NCBI RefSeq assembly: GCF_023035815.1
Contig: NZ_CP073164.1
Span: forward strand, 62,001-126,000
Source: Borrelia parkeri
GTDB taxonomy: Bacteria > Spirochaetota > Spirochaetia > Borreliales > Borreliaceae
Reading direction: 5' to 3'
DNA: 64,000 nt
In this document: positions 52,247 to 61,157 of the stretch, one piece after another
Position numbering within the stretch: position 1 is the first letter of the stretch
Layout of the letters: each line of letters opens with the position of its first letter
Made by a program: the position numbers and the translations under genes
The notes under the pieces: generated by a model
What the model saw: the letters and a program-made list of their open reading frames with translations, nothing else
Databases searched by the model: none
What the model was told of the DNA's origin: nothing

Positions 52247-53740
52247 ATGTTAAAAATAAGACATTTGAGTATGTTACTAATATTAATAGTAAAACTATTA
52301 TTAATAATATTAGTAATGAGTTGTGATGTAGGATCTAAAATGAATCCTGTAATTGAAAATATCGTGGCTATAACGCGGCCATTAAGAGGATTGAGAAGAA
52401 GTGTTAGGATGAGAAATGATTTTGGTGTAGTAGATAGCAATTTAAATTTTAGTCTTAATAATCTGTTGGATGAGTTTCAGATACTTGATACAGAGAGACA
52501 GGTAATTACATATATTCGAAGTGTGGTATCTAGTCCTGTGATTGGTTGGGATGAGGATTATAAAACCTATAGTGATCATGAGTTTTATAATATGTTAAAT
52601 AGTTTGGGTGCTAGTAGGGTAAAGGAAATAATTAAAGTTAATTCCAAAATTTTTCAAGCTCAAGAGAGAGCTACCAGTGCTATTTTAAATCTTAATGAAG
52701 ATACAGTAAAACAGCAATTACAGGATAGCTTTGATACTAAGAATAATGAGTATGAACTGCATTTAAAAGAGGCATTTAATGAATCTATGTCTAATGATGT
52801 GTATCTTAAGATTGTGGGTAGTAATTATGCTGATAAGTTTGACGATATTAGACACCGTGCTATAGAGCTTGGGCCTAAAGGTGTGTATGTATGGTTATCT
52901 GTTGAGCAAAAAAAAGCAATTGATTATATGAAATCTATAGCAATGTCTTCTTTGGTTGGTGAGGATAGAGGTTTAAAGATATATACTAGTTCTGATTTTG
53001 ATAACTTATTAAATGGGCTTGGTCTTTCTAAGGTTGAGGAAATTATAAAAACTTATAACCAGGTTATTAGTGCAGAAAATGAGGCTTATGAAGCTATAGA
53101 GAAGATTAAAACAGAAAAATTCAAAGAGGGATTGTTATATGCTGTTTCTGTGGCACATCGAATTGATTCTTATCAATTGCATTTAAAAGAGTTATTTAAT
53201 GATTCTACATTTGAGAATATATATCGTAACTTTATTAAGAATCGTTATTTTAGTGAATTAAACACTCTTTTAACCAATGTTATAAATAATGCTAAAATTT
53301 TTGTAGAGTTTGAAAAGTTTTATGAAAAGCTCTCAGAATATGATAAAGAGGTAATTACAAATATAAAAAATATATTAATTGATGTGAAGATTGGTAGATC
53401 AGAGGGTTATAGAGCTTATAATAATGTTAAATTTGCTTATTTGTTAGGTAGTTTAGGTGCAGCTAAGATTAGGGAAATAATAAACGTTCATTTAAATATT
53501 CTTCAAGCTCAAAACGAAGCTAGTTTGGCTTTGAATAAATTAAATCAAGGTGAAAGAAAAGAAAAATTGCAGATTGATTTTAATAGTCATGTGAATGGTT
53601 ACCCATTGCACTTAAAAAGTCTCTACCATGATCTTAAAGCTGATAATGTTTATAATAATGTCATAAAAAGTGATTATGCTAATAAGTATCTTGAGATTAA
53701 AAACGCTGCTGAATACATTTCAAGCGAAAAAGACATTTAA
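52247..53740 (+). CDS. BTA121-type lipoprotein with three domains
   Basis: This 497-residue lipoprotein (leader ends LVMSC) has three domains, starting near LLDEFQILDTERQ, VYVWLSVEQKK and FYEKLSEYDKE. Each includes the YxxYxxxEFxxLLNSLG(a)xK and LHLKxLF motifs. It has its own ribosome binding site (GAAGGAAAT) and is separated from its neighbours by AT-rich spacers. It is more diverged from the right-hand copies than they are from each other. Confidence 0.7.
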   Translation: MLKIRHLSMLLILIVKLLLIILVMSCDVGSKMNPVIENIVAITRPLRGLRRSVRMRNDFGVVDSNLNFSLNNLLDEFQILDTERQVITYIRSVVSSPVIGWDEDYKTYSDHEFYNMLNSLGASRVKEIIKVNSKIFQAQERATSAILNLNEDTVKQQLQDSFDTKNNEYELHLKEAFNESMSNDVYLKIVGSNYADKFDDIRHRAIELGPKGVYVWLSVEQKKAIDYMKSIAMSSLVGEDRGLKIYTSSDFDNLLNGLGLSKVEEIIKTYNQVISAENEAYEAIEKIKTEKFKEGLLYAVSVAHRIDSYQLHLKELFNDSTFENIYRNFIKNRYFSELNTLLTNVINNAKIFVEFEKFYEKLSEYDKEVITNIKNILIDVKIGRSEGYRAYNNVKFAYLLGSLGAAKIREIINVHLNILQAQNEASLALNKLNQGERKEKLQIDFNSHVNGYPLHLKSLYHDLKADNVYNNVIKSDYANKYLEIKNAAEYISSEKDI

Positions 53741-54044
53741 TGAAGTAATTAGTACCATAGTTAGTATTTAAGCAAGGGTACTTAAAGATAGTAATTAAAT
53801 TTTCAACATCGAAAGTTTTTAATTTATGTAGGTAAATTATATACAGGTAAATTAGAGGTGAATAAGGGATAAATATTGGTAGGTAAACATTTAAATACAT
53901 GTATAAATGTTGAGTATGAATATATAGACAATAATGCTTGAAGATTGCAGTGATATATTGTTATAATGGTTTTATATTAAAACAATTATAACAATAAATT
54001 TATACAATAATACAATAAGTTTAATTTTAAAAAGGAGATATTAA
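53741..54044. other. Intergenic spacer in the array
   Basis: This AT-rich spacer holds a weak inverted repeat (AATTTTCAACATCGAAAGTTTTTAAT near 53795-53825) and TATAAT-like boxes before the next gene. No gene is visible. Confidence 0.4.
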
Positions 54045-55088
54045 ATGATAAGGATAAAATGTCTCAGTTCATTATTAGTATTAATAATAATATTATCATT
54101 GCTAGTGGTGAGTTGTCGTAATTTTTCATTTCAAAAAAGAGGTGGAACAAACGATGAGGCTTTAACACAATTAGGAATAAATCGTAGATTTGTTTTAGAT
54201 GCTGAGTTCAATAAATTGCTAGACAAATTGCAGCTATTGGATGGAGAGAAACAAATAATTGCATATATAAGAAGTATAGTAACTGATCCTAAGATTGGTA
54301 ACGAATTTTTAAGGACTTACACTAATCTTGAATTTAGTAATTTATTAAATGCATTAGGTTCTGATAAGGTTAAGGAAATTATAAAAAATCATTTAAAAGA
54401 TTGTAAAAAAAGGCCCCCAATTATATCAAAAATCCAAGCACTAATTGATAGTTTTAATAGAAATGATGAAGTAAAGAGAGTTTTTCAATCGGAATTAAAT
54501 TATAAAAGTGATTATGCATTGCATTTAAAAGAGTTATTTAATCGTGATAATCCTAATTATGTTTATAATGAAATTATGAAAGATGATTGTATTGATGATC
54601 TTCTTGAGGAAATAGAGGATGCTCAATACATTTTAAATTATGAGACTTTATATGCAAAGTTATCTATTGATGATAAGAAACACCTTGATTTTATACGAAA
54701 TGTACTAATTAATCCTCCTATGGGCATTGTGCTTGATCCTAAGAAGCCTTTTAAGATTTATAATATTCATGAATTTGAGCTCTTGTTGGGTAGGATGGGT
54801 GTTGCTAGGTCTGAGGAAATTGTAAGGATACATAAAAATGTTTTGAAAGAAGAAGAAAATACTCGAAGGTCTCTAATTACTGCTATGGAAGGTCAGATGA
54901 AACAAAGCTTATTTAGACGTTTTAACAAGCACCAGGATGGTTATAGAATTCATTTAATGTATTTATTTTTCCCTTATGCAGGATCTGAGAATAATGTGTA
55001 TGATGCCTTTAAAAATAGTAATTATGCTGATGAGTATATTGCTATTCGAAACGAAGCTCTAAGCATTAGAGTAAATAAGATAAGATAA
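54045..55088 (+). CDS. BTA121-type lipoprotein with two domains
   Basis: This 347-residue lipoprotein (leader ends LVVSC) has two domains beginning near LLDKLQLLDGEKQ and LYAKLSIDDKK. Domain motifs TDPKIG, YTNLEFSNLLNALG and YALHLKELFN are clear in the first; the second is more diverged (PFKIYNIHEFELLLGRMG). AAAAAGGAG lies before the ATG. It ends without a tail. Confidence 0.7.
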   Translation: MIRIKCLSSLLVLIIILSLLVVSCRNFSFQKRGGTNDEALTQLGINRRFVLDAEFNKLLDKLQLLDGEKQIIAYIRSIVTDPKIGNEFLRTYTNLEFSNLLNALGSDKVKEIIKNHLKDCKKRPPIISKIQALIDSFNRNDEVKRVFQSELNYKSDYALHLKELFNRDNPNYVYNEIMKDDCIDDLLEEIEDAQYILNYETLYAKLSIDDKKHLDFIRNVLINPPMGIVLDPKKPFKIYNIHEFELLLGRMGVARSEEIVRIHKNVLKEEENTRRSLITAMEGQMKQSLFRRFNKHQDGYRIHLMYLFFPYAGSENNVYDAFKNSNYADEYIAIRNEALSIRVNKIR

Positions 55089-55397
55089 GGATTAATGAAC
55101 GCGGTGGTTAATCCTTAAATTAGTTTAAATTAATGTTATTAAGATTAAAAATAGTAAGTAAATAAAAAAGCTTAAGCCTTAAACGTACACATTTAAGGCT
55201 TTTAGTTTGTATGAATATATTTATCTAATATACATACTTTATACAAATGAAGAAAATATTTGCAGACCAAGATGGATATATAGATATATAGCATTATAAT
55301 AATATAATAATACTATTTTTATATTATTATAAATTTATATAATGGTGTATTAAAATATATTCAAATTTTAAATTTAATTTGAAAAAGGAGATATTGG
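55089..55397. other. Intergenic spacer in the array
   Basis: This spacer includes the array terminator (55173-55205), a TTGCAGACCAAG block near 55260 that is shared with other spacers and TATAAT-rich sequence before the next gene. Confidence 0.5.
55173..55205 (+). terminator. Array spacer terminator
   Basis: AAGCCTTAAACG and (C)ATTTAAGGCTT form a long stem around GTACA with a T-run after it. The same element recurs after most following genes. Confidence 0.75.
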
Positions 55398-56771
55398 GTG
55401 ATTAAGTTAAACTATTTCAGTTTGTTTTTAGTATTAATATTTTTATTATTGCTAGTTATAAGTTGTGATTCAGGAAGCAAGGCAGGAGCAGGCCTAGGAG
55501 CAGGAACAAATACAAGAACAGTAGTAAATCCAGGAGGAGTAGTAAAGCCAGGAAGAGCAGTAAATCCAGGAGGAGCAGGAACAAATACAAGAACAGTAGT
55601 AAATCCAGGAGGAGTAGTAAATCCAGGAGGAGCAGTAAATCCAGGAGGAGTAGTAAAGCCAGGAGGTGCAGGACTAGGTGCAGGAGGATCAGGAGGTGCA
55701 GAAGAAGCAGGACTAGGTGCAGGAGGATCAGGAGGTGCAGGAGAAGCAGGATTAGGTGCAGGAGGCGCAGGATTAGGTGCAGAAGAAGCAGGACTAGGTG
55801 CAGGAGGTGCAGGACTAGGTGCAGGAGGATCAGGAGGTGCAGGAGGTGCAGGAGGATCAGGAGGTGCAGAAGAAGCAGGATTAGGTGCAGGAGGAGCAGG
55901 AGGAGCAGGAGGTGCAGGAGGATCAGGAGGTGCAGGAGGCGCAGGAGGAGAGGATTATGGCATTAAAGCTCCAAGGCTTAAAGCAATGTTAGATGATCTT
56001 AATGGATCTATAGAAGGAAAGAAGGCAATTGGTTATATACGAAAAATACTCATTGATAAGTCTGATAATATTGAGGATAAGTTGTATAATCGCTTAAATA
56101 AATTAAAAGCTGATGTTATGATTGAAAAAATAATAAATCCTACTGTGAGCCTTTTGAGTGCTAGAGATGAAGCTTTAAAAGTTAAGGAAGATCCAACAAA
56201 TGAAAGCATAAAATCCAGATTGCAAGATGTGTGTGATAGGTATGATGCTTTAGTTAAAAGAGCATTTAAGCATTACTTTGTTGATAATATCGGTTTAATA
56301 GATCGTGTGGTAGATACTGTTACTAGTTGTGCTTCTAAGTTTAGCAAGTTTAAAGAGATGATTAAAAATCCACGTGTGATGGATGTATATGCCTGGCTTG
56401 ATGCTGATGAGCGTGCCATAATTGATGAGATAGAGCAGATAGTAATTGGTGGTGGTACTTATGACAAAGCTAGGTTTAATAATATGTTAAATAGTATAGG
56501 TGATTTTGATATTTTTAACATTATACTGGCTTGTAAAAAGGTTTCAATTGAGCAGAAAGCAGCTGATGAAGCTATAAAAGGTGTTTCTGATGATGCAAAG
56601 AAGCAAAGATTGAGGGGTGAGTTTAATGAATTCGAAGTAAGATATTATTCTCATATAAGATATGCTTTTGCTCTACCTCTTAATGAATTGTATTATGCTA
56701 TTAATCATTATTATAATGGCTATTATGCTGACTTTTATGGTATTAGATTAGAGACCGAAGATAGTTTCTAG
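55398..56771 (+). CDS. BTA121-type lipoprotein with Gly-rich N-terminal spacer
   Basis: This 457-residue lipoprotein starts at GTG with AAAAAGGAG eight bases upstream; the leader ends LVISC. Residues about 28-188 are a low-complexity spacer of VNPGG units followed by GAGLGAGG/GSGGAGG units with occasional GAEEAG. Then follow two diverged BTA121-type domains (LLD-like AMLDDLNGSIEGKK and VYAWLDADERA). The spacer lies between the lipid anchor and the globular part, so it would hold the domains away from the membrane. Confidence 0.7.
   Translation: MIKLNYFSLFLVLIFLLLLVISCDSGSKAGAGLGAGTNTRTVVNPGGVVKPGRAVNPGGAGTNTRTVVNPGGVVNPGGAVNPGGVVKPGGAGLGAGGSGGAEEAGLGAGGSGGAGEAGLGAGGAGLGAEEAGLGAGGAGLGAGGSGGAGGAGGSGGAEEAGLGAGGAGGAGGAGGSGGAGGAGGEDYGIKAPRLKAMLDDLNGSIEGKKAIGYIRKILIDKSDNIEDKLYNRLNKLKADVMIEKIINPTVSLLSARDEALKVKEDPTNESIKSRLQDVCDRYDALVKRAFKHYFVDNIGLIDRVVDTVTSCASKFSKFKEMIKNPRVMDVYAWLDADERAIIDEIEQIVIGGGTYDKARFNNMLNSIGDFDIFNIILACKKVSIEQKAADEAIKGVSDDAKKQRLRGEFNEFEVRYYSHIRYAFALPLNELYYAINHYYNGYYADFYGIRLETEDSF
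55485..55960 (+). repeat. GGA/GCA-rich codon repeat tract
   Basis: Irregular tandem copies of AGGAGGTGCAGGA, CAGGACTAGGTGCAGGA and GTAAATCCAGGAGGA fill almost 480 bases. The first codons of other array genes hold short versions (GCAGGAGCAGGTCTTGG), from which the tract may have expanded. Confidence 0.8.
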
Positions 56772-56859
56772 GTAATTGGTACGACAGGTGTTGGTAGTTA
56801 ATCCTTAAATTAGTTTAAATTAAGATTATTGATATTGAAAATAGTAAGTAAAAAAGTTT

Positions 56860-56891
56860 AAGCCTTCAACGTGTACGTTTAAGGCTTTTAG
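56860..56891 (+). terminator. Array spacer terminator
   Basis: AAGCCTTCAACGTG and TACGTTTAAGGCTT form a stem with a T-run. It is a copy of the common spacer element. Confidence 0.75.
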
Positions 56892-57045
56892 TTTGTATCT
56901 ATAATAGATAATTAGATAAAATATATAAATTAAACAAATTTATTTAAAGAAATAAATAAAATAATTGCAGATCAAGATGGATATATAGATATATAGCAAT
57001 ATAATGGTATATTAAAAAGTTTTAATTTGAAAAAGGAGATATTAA

Positions 57046-58014
57046 ATGTTAAAGATAAAATGTTTCAGTTTATTACTAATATTAATCTTGCTATTATTGC
57101 TATTTATAAGTTGTGATTTAGGAATCAAAGCGAGAACAAATACAGGAGCAGAGGTAATAACAGAGACAGTAGGAGATGAAGAGGAACTAGCATATTTGGA
57201 TGATATTATTGATCCAAAGCTTAAAGCATTGTTAGATAAGTTTGGGGTATCTAGATCAGGAAGGAAGGCAGTTATTTACATACGAGGAGGCCTCATTGGT
57301 GATATTGTTTATGATCGTTTAAATAAATTAGAAGCTGATGTTGTGATTGAAAAGATAATAAATCCTACTGTGAGCCTTTTGAAGGCTAGAGGTGAGGCTT
57401 TGAGAGTTATTCAAGATCCAACAAATGAAGGCGTAAAAGGCAGATTGCAAGATGTGTTTAATAGGTATGATAATTTAGTTGATATAAGAGGAAAATTTAT
57501 TTACGTCGTTGGTTCAGAAGATAGTTTTGCAAATGCTGTTACTCGTTATGCTTCTAAATTTAGAAAGTTTAAAGAGATGGTTAAAAGTCCACGTGTGATG
57601 GATGTATATGCCTGGCTTGATGATGCTGATCGTATTACAATTGATGAGATTGAGAAGGTAGTAATTAGTGATACTTATGACAAGGATAAGTTTAATAATG
57701 TTTTAAATAGTTTAGATGATTATCGTATTGTTAGAATTATAGAGATTTATCGAGGTATTAAAATTAAGCAGGAGGAAGCTTTGAAAGCTATAGATGCGGT
57801 TTCTGATATTGCAGTAAGTCAAGACTTGCAAGCTAGATTTGATAGGCTTAAAGGTGAGTATAATTCTCATATAAGAGATGCTTTTAATAAATCTTCAGGT
57901 GAATTGTCTTTTCAGCTTACAAATGATAGTAATAAATATCGTAGGGGCTTTGATGTTATTAAAAGCAACGCTGAAGCTGCCAAAGCACATGGTGCGGCAG
58001 GTGGTGGTAGTTAA
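57046..58014 (+). CDS. BTA121-type lipoprotein with two domains
   Basis: This 322-residue lipoprotein (leader ends LFISC) has a short acidic linker (VGDEEELAYLDD) and two domains: LLDKFGVSRSGRK and VYAWLDDADRI. It ends with a short AKAHGAAGGGS tail that resembles the ends of copies with long Ala-rich tails. AAAAAGGAG precedes the ATG. Its spacer on both sides matches those of its neighbours. Confidence 0.7.
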   Translation: MLKIKCFSLLLILILLLLLFISCDLGIKARTNTGAEVITETVGDEEELAYLDDIIDPKLKALLDKFGVSRSGRKAVIYIRGGLIGDIVYDRLNKLEADVVIEKIINPTVSLLKARGEALRVIQDPTNEGVKGRLQDVFNRYDNLVDIRGKFIYVVGSEDSFANAVTRYASKFRKFKEMVKSPRVMDVYAWLDDADRITIDEIEKVVISDTYDKDKFNNVLNSLDDYRIVRIIEIYRGIKIKQEEALKAIDAVSDIAVSQDLQARFDRLKGEYNSHIRDAFNKSSGELSFQLTNDSNKYRRGFDVIKSNAEAAKAHGAAGGGS

Positions 58015-58088
58015 TTCTTAAATTAGTTTAAATGAAGATTATTAATATTAAAGATACTATTAAAGATAGTAAGTAAATAAAAAAGTTT

Positions 58089-58119
58089 AAGCCTTAAACG
58101 TGTACGTTTAAGGCTTTTA
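58089..58119 (+). terminator. Array spacer terminator
   Basis: AAGCCTTAAACGT and ACGTTTAAGGCTT pair around GT, with a T-run. Same spacer element as its neighbours. Confidence 0.8.
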
Positions 58120-58271
58120 GTTTGTATCTATAATAGATAATTAGATAAAATATATAAATTTATTTAAATAAACAAAATAATTGCAGATCATAATTGTATG
58201 CTGTTATTATGTTTATATATTATATTCATTATAATAATATAATAAAATTTTTTTGAAAAAGGAGAGATTTA

Positions 58272-59294
58272 ATGGTAGATATAAAGTGTTTCAGTTTATT
58301 ACTAGTATTAATATTTTTGTTATTGCTAGTTATAAGTTGTGGTTCAGAAATCAAAACAGGAGAAGGAACAAATACAGGGGCAGGCACAGAAGAAGGAACA
58401 GGACCAGAAGAAGAAGTAGGAGATGAAGATGAGCTAGCATATTTAGATGATGAGTTTATTGATCCAAGTTTTATAGCATTATTAGATAAGTTTGGGGTAT
58501 CTGGAGAAGGAAGGAAGGCAATTGGTTATATACTAGGAAAAGTCGATAATATAGAAAAAATCAATAATGATGATGTTTATGATCGTTTAAATGAATTAGG
58601 AGCTGATATTACGATTAAAAATATAATAAATCCTACTGTGAGTCTTTTGAAGGCTAGAGGTGCAGCTTTAAAAGGTATTGAAGATCCAACAAATGAAAGC
58701 ATAAAATCCAGATTGCAAGATATGTTTGAAAAGTGTGATCGTTTATCTGCACTTTACTTGTGGGAGTTTTTTGGTAGACTAATCGAAGAAAATGATTTTT
58801 TAGAGTTTATTACTCGTTGTATTTTTAGGTTTAGAAAGTTGAAAGAGATGGTTAACAATCCACGTGTGATGGATGTATATGAATGGTTTGATGCTGATGA
58901 TCGTGCTACAATTGATGAGCTAGGGAATATGGTAATTAGTGGTACTTATTACAGATCTATATTTAATAAGGTGTTAAATAATTCAGGCGATTATCTTGTT
59001 ATTAAAATTGTAGTGGCTTATCAATCTATTCAAAAAAGGCAGGAGGAAGCTTTGAAAGCTATAGCTATTGTTCGTAATGAAGCAGTAAGGCAAGTATTGC
59101 AGAATCGTTTTGATAAACTCAAAGGTGATTATGATTTTCATATAAGAAAATCTTTTAATCAAGGTCGATATGGCTTGTATTTGCAAATTATGACTGATGG
59201 TAAGAAATATCGTGAAGCCTTTAATGCTATTCAAAAAGCCGCTCAAGTTGCCAGATCTGACAAAGCACGTGGTGCGACAGGTAGTGGTAGTTAA
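58272..59294 (+). CDS. BTA121-type lipoprotein with two domains
   Basis: This 340-residue lipoprotein (leader ends LVISC) has a GTNTGAGTEEGTG linker, the acidic EDELAYLDDEF, and two domains (LLDKFGVSGEGRK and VYEWFDADDRA). Its end, AAQVARSDKARGATGSGS, matches the last residues of 59528-60934, where a long Ala-rich stretch is inserted just before SDKARGA. It is therefore a tail-less form. Confidence 0.7.
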   Translation: MVDIKCFSLLLVLIFLLLLVISCGSEIKTGEGTNTGAGTEEGTGPEEEVGDEDELAYLDDEFIDPSFIALLDKFGVSGEGRKAIGYILGKVDNIEKINNDDVYDRLNELGADITIKNIINPTVSLLKARGAALKGIEDPTNESIKSRLQDMFEKCDRLSALYLWEFFGRLIEENDFLEFITRCIFRFRKLKEMVNNPRVMDVYEWFDADDRATIDELGNMVISGTYYRSIFNKVLNNSGDYLVIKIVVAYQSIQKRQEEALKAIAIVRNEAVRQVLQNRFDKLKGDYDFHIRKSFNQGRYGLYLQIMTDGKKYREAFNAIQKAAQVARSDKARGATGSGS

Positions 59295-59343
59295 TCCTTA
59301 AATTAGTTTAAAGTAATATTAAAGATAGTAAGTAAAGAAAGTA

Positions 59344-59374
59344 AAGCCTTAAACGTGTATATTTAAGGCTTTTA
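59344..59374 (+). terminator. Array spacer terminator
   Basis: AAGCCTTAAACGTG(T) and ATATTTAAGGCTT form a stem, T-run follows. Same element as others. Confidence 0.75.
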
Positions 59375-59436
59375 ATTTGTATATATTAGGTAAAATATGT
59401 ATAAATAATATAAATATATTTAAATAAACAAAATAT

Positions 59437-59520
59437 TTGCAGATCACAGGTATATACTGTTATTATATTTGTATAATATATTCATTATAATAATATAATA
59501 AGTTTAATTTGAAAAAGGAG
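59437..59520 (+). promoter_or_regulatory. Conserved array promoter block
   Basis: TTGCAG, 18 bases, then TATTAT and several TATAAT boxes lead to AAAAAGGAG before the gene. The same block, with few changes, precedes 61158 (61067-61150) and 63203 (63112-63195). It makes each array gene a separate unit with promoter, gene and terminator. Confidence 0.6.
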
Positions 59521-59527
59521 ATATTGA

Positions 59528-60934
59528 ATGGTAAAAATAAAGTGTTTCGGTTTATTACTAGTATTAATATTGTTATTATTGCTAGTTATAAGTTGTGATT
59601 CAGGAAACAGAGCAGGAGCAGGTCTTGGTGCAGGAGGAGGGACAGAATTAAAAGATGAAAATGAAGATGAAGATGAAGATGAGCTAGCATATTTGGAGGA
59701 GGAGGTTACTGATCCAAGACTTTTGGCATTGTTAGATAATTTTGGAGTATCTAAAGCAGGAAAGAAGGCAATTGGTTATATACGAGGAAGATTCAGTGCT
59801 AGTGATGATGTTTATGATCGTTTAAATGCATTAGGAGCTGATGTTACGATTGAAAAGATAATAAATCCTACTGTAAGCCTTTTGAAAGCTAGAGGTGAAG
59901 CTTTAAGAGTTATGAAAGGTACAACAAATGAAAGCATAAAATCCAGGTTGCAAGATATGTTGAATAGGTATGATACTTTAGTTGAAAGTGTATGGTATAA
60001 CTTTTTTTATAATAAATTGATTGGAGAAGATGTTTTTGTAGAATTTGTTACTCGTTATGTACCTAAATTTAGTAAATTTAAAGAGATAGTTACAAATCCA
60101 AGTGTGATGGATGTATATGCCTGGCTTGATGCTGATGAGCAAGCTACAGTTAATGAGATAGAGAATATAGTAATTAGTGGTACTTATGACAAAGATAGGT
60201 TTAATAATATGTTAAATAGCTTAGGTGATGTTAAGATTATTGAAATTATAAAGGCTTATCGAGGTATTAAAATTAAGCAAGGAGAAGTTCAGAATTCTAT
60301 AAATACTGTTCCTGATGATGCAGAAAAGCAAGGGTTGCAAGTTAGATTTAATACGCTTCAAGGTGAGTATGATTCTCATATAAGAGATGCTTTTAATAAA
60401 GCTTCAGGTGAATTGTATTCTCAGATTATAGATGGTAATAATAGATATCATGATGACTTTATTGGTATTCAAAACAATTTGAGAGCTGCCGCAGCTGCCA
60501 AAGCTGCCAAAGAAGCTGCCATAGCTGCCGAAGCTGCCAGAGCTGCCATAGCTGCCGAAGAAGCTGCCATAACTGCCGCAGCTGCCGCAGATGCTGCCGA
60601 AAAAGCCGCAGCTGCCAAAGCTGCCAAAGCTGCCAAAGAAGTTGCCAGCGCTGCCGCAGATTTTCTCATGGCTATCGGAACTGCCAAATATGTTACCATG
60701 CCTGCCGTAGTTGCCAAAAAAGCCAAAGCTGTCGAAGAAGCCGAAGCTGCCAAAAAAGCTGCCAAAGCTGCCGAAGCTGCCAGAGTTGCCGCAGCTGCCG
60801 AAGTTGTCAGAGCTGCCGCAGCTGCCAGAGCTGCCAAAGCTGCCGAAGAAGCTGCCAGAGCTGCCATAGCTGCCGCAGAAGCCAGAGCTGCCAGATCTGA
60901 CAAAGCACGTGGTGCGGCAGGTAGTGGTAGTTAA
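59528..60934 (+). CDS. BTA121-type lipoprotein with Ala-rich C-terminal tail
   Basis: This 468-residue lipoprotein (leader ends LVISC) has a short Gly/Ala then acidic linker (DENEDEDEDELAYL), two domains (LLDNFGVSKAGKK and VYAWLDADEQA), and, from about residue 318, a tail of AAxAAK/AAEAA units interrupted once by a non-repeated stretch (FLMAIGTAKYVTM). It ends SDKARGAAGSGS. The body is almost the same as 61158-62987. The tail should form a long, mostly helical rod at the end away from the lipid anchor. Confidence 0.75.
   Translation: MVKIKCFGLLLVLILLLLLVISCDSGNRAGAGLGAGGGTELKDENEDEDEDELAYLEEEVTDPRLLALLDNFGVSKAGKKAIGYIRGRFSASDDVYDRLNALGADVTIEKIINPTVSLLKARGEALRVMKGTTNESIKSRLQDMLNRYDTLVESVWYNFFYNKLIGEDVFVEFVTRYVPKFSKFKEIVTNPSVMDVYAWLDADEQATVNEIENIVISGTYDKDRFNNMLNSLGDVKIIEIIKAYRGIKIKQGEVQNSINTVPDDAEKQGLQVRFNTLQGEYDSHIRDAFNKASGELYSQIIDGNNRYHDDFIGIQNNLRAAAAAKAAKEAAIAAEAARAAIAAEEAAITAAAAADAAEKAAAAKAAKAAKEVASAAADFLMAIGTAKYVTMPAVVAKKAKAVEEAEAAKKAAKAAEAARVAAAAEVVRAAAAARAAKAAEEAARAAIAAAEARAARSDKARGAAGSGS
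60480..60900 (+). repeat. GCTGCC-based repeat tract
   Basis: The Ala tail of the preceding gene is built from alternating GCT and GCC codons with AAA, GAA, AGA or ATA triplets between them. The opposite strand is open for 144 codons as a by-product of this pattern. GCC is otherwise uncommon in this AT-rich DNA. Confidence 0.75.
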
Positions 60935-60984
60935 TCCTTAAATTATTTTAAATTAATATTAAATATAGTAGGTAAAGAAAGTTT

Positions 60985-61015
60985 AAGCCTTAAATGTACA
61001 TGTTTAAGGCTTTTA
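60985..61015 (+). terminator. Array spacer terminator
   Basis: AAGCCTTAAA(TGTACATG)TTTAAGGCTT forms a perfect stem, with T-run. Confidence 0.8.
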
Positions 61016-61157
61016 ATTTGCATATATTAGGTAAATAATATAAATATATTTAAATAAACAAAATATTTGCAAATCACAGGTATATACTGTTATTATATTT
61101 GTATAATATATTCATTATAATAATATAATAAGTTTAATTTGAAAAAGGAGAGATTTA

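Noticed and set aside
60469..60903. 144-codon - strand frame
   Set aside because: Also a shadow of the Ala-coding repeats in the + strand gene.
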